Source: an archaeon (GTDB lineage Archaea > Aenigmatarchaeota > Aenigmatarchaeia > GW2011-AR5 > GCA-2688965). From it: a DNA stretch of 16,586 bases. Both the position numbers and the translations under genes were made by a program. Below, piece after piece: positions 14,217 through 16,586 of this stretch (position 1 is the first letter of the stretch; every line of letters starts with the position of its first letter). Below the pieces are notes generated by a model. The model worked only from the letters and a program-made list of their open reading frames with translations. It ran no database searches and was not told the DNA's origin. The stretch spans positions 1-16,586 of the forward strand of contig NZEE01000104.1 of NCBI GenBank assembly GCA_002688965.1. The letters are read 5' to 3'.

Positions 14217-14907
14217 TATTTCCACATCTCAAATTATCATATTCATAAGGGTTTAGTAAGACTACCTTGCCATCTTTTATCCAGTCTTTGACATACATTA
14301 GTGAGGTTAGCCCGTATTCATTATCTTTAAAAAAGTTTTTTCTATTTTTTGCATGCTCTGCATCTTCTTTCTCACTGTGAAAATCTAATGCAGATCCATC
14401 TATGGATTCTAGATAGAATGTGTGTCCTATAATAGTGATCCTTTTAAATCTTTGCAAAGCATAGTTTATTGCTATCAATCCTGTTCCCAGCCCTGGATGA
14501 CCAAAATTATTAAAAGTCATAGAACTATAAACACATTTTTTTCTATTATCTCTCATTGGAACACATTTTCCAGAAAAGCTATCAAATGTACCGTTATCTA
14601 TAAATTCTTGACATGTGCATGGCACCCTGACCCATACCTCTTTTGTTGATTGATTTATTGGATTAAATCTATTCCACCTTTCATTATTCGTCGTCGCCCA
14701 CGTGTCTATTTTTTTTCCTGTGTATTCGTGAAAATCTTGTGAAAAACACTTGTTTATTCTCACAACATTTTTATGCTCATCAATATATTTTCCAAACTTA
14801 TGCCATAGCAACGATGGACTCGATCCCACTATGATGATATCGGTTTCTGGTTTCCACGTTTCATAATGGGACGATAGCTTCTTATTTAAATCGATATTGG
14901 AAAACAC
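14209..14907 (-). CDS. GT29-like glycosyltransferase (sialyltransferase/Kdo-transferase type), GTG start
   Basis: This 232-residue protein contains both main sialylmotifs. The L motif spans about 23-70: IIIVGSSPSLL, then GKYIDEHKNVVRINKC with Asn52, then IDTW. The S motif is HPGLGTGLIAINYAL (137-151) followed by ITIIGHTF. Candidate catalytic histidines follow at His177 and His185. GT29 enzymes use CMP-sialic acid, and plant members are proposed to use CMP-Kdo or related donors. Unlike animal enzymes it has no membrane anchor and would act in the cytoplasm. The start is GTG 14907 with AAAGG upstream; no other start precedes the L motif. It overlaps the previous glycosyltransferase by 22 bp. 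Family is inferred from motifs read by eye, and the order next to two CMP-sugar synthetases supports it. Confidence 0.75.
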   Translation of the reverse strand: MFSNIDLNKKLSSHYETWKPETDIIIVGSSPSLLWHKFGKYIDEHKNVVRINKCFSQDFHEYTGKKIDTWATTNNERWNRFNPINQSTKEVWVRVPCTCQEFIDNGTFDSFSGKCVPMRDNRKKCVYSSMTFNNFGHPGLGTGLIAINYALQRFKRITIIGHTFYLESIDGSALDFHSEKEDAEHAKNRKNFFKDNEYGLTSLMYVKDWIKDGKVVLLNPYEYDNLRCGNNG

Positions 14908-15857
14908 TTTAGCGGACCTTTAGAGTAGTCGTGGTTCATAAAGTCTCCTATTAATGTTTTATTATATTTCTCTTTTACACTATTTTCAATGTGGCCAGGG
15001 TTTTTTTGCCACTCTCTTTGAAATCCCCACTTTTTATGCCACACGTCAAAATGAGAATCTGGTTCACAAAAGTGATACATGTCGCCACGTTTTGCAGCCC
15101 TGTAAGAGTTTACTGGTATACCATATGCTTTCTTGATATCTTGATCATGATAAACATAAAAGCTGGCAAGCGCAATATTATAAATTCCAGACTTTAAAAA
15201 TTGTAAACACAGATCGTCTCCCCAGCAAAAATGATGATAAGACGTATCCACGTCTACATTGTCAATAAAAAGCCTTACATTTATCATAAAATTCATATCA
15301 ACAACACTTTCAACGGCAACAGACTTTCCCCACTTGTCCCATGTCATATCAAAATCACTGGGTCTATACCATCCTGCACCTGGAACAGGAGTTAAGCACG
15401 CTCTGCCAAGAGCTCCGCAATATCTTCCTTCAAGATTTTGTGACTCAAACTCAGAAATATCCATCATAAATTTCTTCCAAATAGTATTGAATCCCACACA
15501 CCCAAAGTTATCCAGTTGCCCAGATTCTATCACTTCCTCTAGGCGTAAAAACATATTTTCTGTTATGGGAAAGCAATCATGAGAAGTCCAATACACAAAT
15601 TTACACTCTGGATGTTCTTTGCTAACATAGTCTATTGCTGTCTTTGCTGCGCAAAAAAGCCCCCTTCCACTATTTTCTATAAAGACTATATTTCTTTCTC
15701 TGCATATATCTCTACCTAGTTTTTTTTGTTTATCTGAAGAATTGTCATCTATATTTATTAGCCTTATGTCTTTGAAATTATTGTTCTTTAAAACCTCTCC
15801 TTCAAGCATCTCATAATTATTTCTTGATGATATATACACGATTAGTTTATCTTTCAT
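14886..15857 (-). CDS. Glycosyltransferase, GT-A/GT2-like
   Basis: The 323 residues start with a GT2-like domain: KLIVYISSRNNYEML (4-18), RLINIDDNSSD (32-42), then VYWTSHDCFPIT (88-99), where HDC stands in the DXD position. HHFCWGDDLCLQFL (around 217-230) resembles the ED motif of the acceptor side. There are no membrane segments. Similarity to named families is weak, so the call rests on order of motifs and on neighbours. A second weakly conserved half (230-323) rich in tryptophan and histidine may bind the acceptor. It overlaps the FkbM gene by 4 bp (ATGA) and the GT29 gene by 22 bp. Donor unknown. Confidence 0.65.
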   Translation of the reverse strand: MKDKLIVYISSRNNYEMLEGEVLKNNNFKDIRLINIDDNSSDKQKKLGRDICRERNIVFIENSGRGLFCAAKTAIDYVSKEHPECKFVYWTSHDCFPITENMFLRLEEVIESGQLDNFGCVGFNTIWKKFMMDISEFESQNLEGRYCGALGRACLTPVPGAGWYRPSDFDMTWDKWGKSVAVESVVDMNFMINVRLFIDNVDVDTSYHHFCWGDDLCLQFLKSGIYNIALASFYVYHDQDIKKAYGIPVNSYRAAKRGDMYHFCEPDSHFDVWHKKWGFQREWQKNPGHIENSVKEKYNKTLIGDFMNHDYSKGPLKCFPISI

Positions 15858-16489
15858 AAGATTGATCTCGCATTTTTAAAAATTATATCTTCTTGGATTT
15901 TCTTTCCTTTGAATTTTCCACGCTTGGGGCGTTTTAGCCCTATTGTCTTCACAGCAGAAAATCCGATGCTTCTCATAAACTCACACGCCTCTTCTTTAAG
16001 CGGAGCGCCTTTGTTGTATTCTATTAGAGATACCTCAAGTATGATATAATCTGCTTTCTTGCACAGCGACAGTCCGCCTCTCATGATATCTAACTCTGAT
16101 CCCTGCGTATCTAGTTTTATAATATCAAACTTATTATCTTCTTTGAATAGATCGTCTAGCGTCGTTGTAGATCTGCTTTCTTTTATCACCAGGTCATCAT
16201 CATACACATATGTGTCTTCTCTGTATAGAGATGCCCCGCTTCCTGTCTTGCTTCTCTTTGTGAGATAGAATGTAGCACTTCTTTTTTTATCTGATAGGAG
16301 AGATAAATGATATTTCACATCTAGCTTATCAAGAGTTTCTTTTAAACTAGTGTTACCATCAATAAGAACTATTTTGGGTTTTGCTCCCCATTTTTTTTTG
16401 CATAGCTCATAAAATTGTCCCTTATTACACCCTATGTCAAGTATGCTTGCAGGGATATAGTGGCATTCGTCAAAATATCGCAAGATCAT
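15854..16489 (-). CDS. FkbM-family SAM-dependent methyltransferase
   Basis: FkbM-type enzymes O-methylate sugars and natural products. The 211 residues show the SAM loop LDIGCNKGQFYELC (17-30), VLIDGN (41-46) with an acidic residue for the ribose, STTTLDDLF (107-115), KLDTQGSELDIMRGG (125-139) and ILEVS (150-154), the usual order for the family. The C-terminal tail is very basic (RPKRGKFKGKK, 187-197). It overlaps an unidentified upstream gene by 3-4 bp and the next glycosyltransferase by 4 bp. O-methylation of the growing glycan, which can cap a chain or block recognition, is the likely role. It is only distantly similar to the second FkbM-like gene at 7560-8468. Confidence 0.88.
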   Translation of the reverse strand: MILRYFDECHYIPASILDIGCNKGQFYELCKKKWGAKPKIVLIDGNTSLKETLDKLDVKYHLSLLSDKKRSATFYLTKRSKTGSGASLYREDTYVYDDDLVIKESRSTTTLDDLFKEDNKFDIIKLDTQGSELDIMRGGLSLCKKADYIILEVSLIEYNKGAPLKEEACEFMRSIGFSAVKTIGLKRPKRGKFKGKKIQEDIIFKNARSIL

Positions 16490-16586
16490 TGGTCACCTAA
16501 AACTTTTAACGTGTCAGTTGTAACACCATAAAGACATTGAAATATTTTACATTCTCTATCAATCGCGTGATTTTCAGGCTCTAGAA
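16486..16586 (-). CDS. C-terminal end of an unidentified protein (cut by window)
   Basis: A minus-strand frame is open from the window edge to a TGA at 16486-16488 that overlaps the ATG of the FkbM gene. Only 32 residues are visible, ending in YGVTTDTLKVLGDQ. The stop-start overlap fits the tight packing of the rest of the cluster, which is why I accept it as the end of a real gene. The product cannot be named from this fragment. Confidence 0.5.
   Translation of the reverse strand, partial: LEPENHAIDRECKIFQCLYGVTTDTLKVLGDQ

Noticed and set aside
15259..15582. Open frame of 107 codons on the plus strand
   Set aside because: It is antisense to the GT-A-like gene, has no domain and no ribosome binding site context. 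It is a shadow frame, as are the other plus-strand frames of 60-86 codons.
1..16586. Bacterial capsule or LPS island on a chromosome
   Set aside because: Not excluded, but there is no Wzx/Wzy, ABC transporter, membrane-bound polymerase or transposase. The gp55-like gene, the small phage-type membrane protein and the Fe-S nuclease fit a phage better.
1..16586. tRNA genes, CRISPR arrays, insertion sequences
   Set aside because: No cloverleaf-like stretch, spaced repeats, transposase or terminal inverted repeats were noticed; nearly every base is in a minus-strand gene.

Overview
This is an AT-rich, very compact stretch with every supported gene on the minus strand, so transcription runs from high to low coordinates. 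Most neighbouring genes overlap or nearly abut, and the largest gap between genes is 64 bp. At the low-coordinate end sit a sigma-like protein resembling the T4 gp55 type, a small membrane-anchored protein and, a little upstream, an Fe-S type PD-(D/E)XK nuclease. This combination, with the packing, best fits a marine T4-like tailed phage carrying a large block of surface-glycan genes. No capsid, tail or replication gene is present to prove it, so a phage origin is an inference (roughly 0.75). A bacterial polysaccharide island is the alternative.

Layout in transcription order. (1) 16586-14209: the tail of an unknown gene, an FkbM-type methyltransferase, a GT-A-like glycosyltransferase, and a glycosyltransferase with the two sialylmotifs of family GT29. 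(2) 14225-8495: a sugar-acid block of CMP-sugar synthetase, two short-chain dehydrogenases, a small HAD phosphatase, a KdsA-type 3-deoxy-octulosonate 8-phosphate synthase, a transaldolase fused to a CBS pair, a D-2-hydroxyacid dehydrogenase, and a second, short CMP-sugar synthetase. (3) 8468-4353: an unusually AT-rich FkbM-like gene, a DAHP-synthase homologue with an altered substrate motif, a GT2 glycosyltransferase, a short UDP-sugar 6-dehydrogenase and an NAD-dependent sugar epimerase. (4) 4317-1: the nuclease, a 64-bp gap with small repeats, two GT4 glycosyltransferases, the membrane protein and the sigma-like protein.

How they may work together (inference): a transaldolase-type enzyme supplies or reshapes an aldose phosphate. 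KdsA condenses it with phosphoenolpyruvate to a 3-deoxy-ulosonate phosphate, the HAD enzyme removes the phosphate, the dehydrogenases adjust oxidation or stereochemistry, a CMP-sugar synthetase activates the acid, and the GT29-like enzyme transfers it. The second PEP-dependent synthase and second CMP-sugar synthetase hint at a second acid. The sugar dehydrogenase and epimerase would supply uronic acid or other UDP-sugars to the GT2 and GT4 enzymes. The product could remodel the infected host's lipopolysaccharide or decorate the virion.

The most unusual points are the transaldolase-CBS fusion beside kdsA in place of a SIS-CBS KdsD, the GT29 enzyme that completes a CMP-ulosonate make-and-use set, and the KPCT motif in the DAHP-synthase homologue. 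No tRNA, rRNA, CRISPR array, insertion sequence or convincing terminator was seen.
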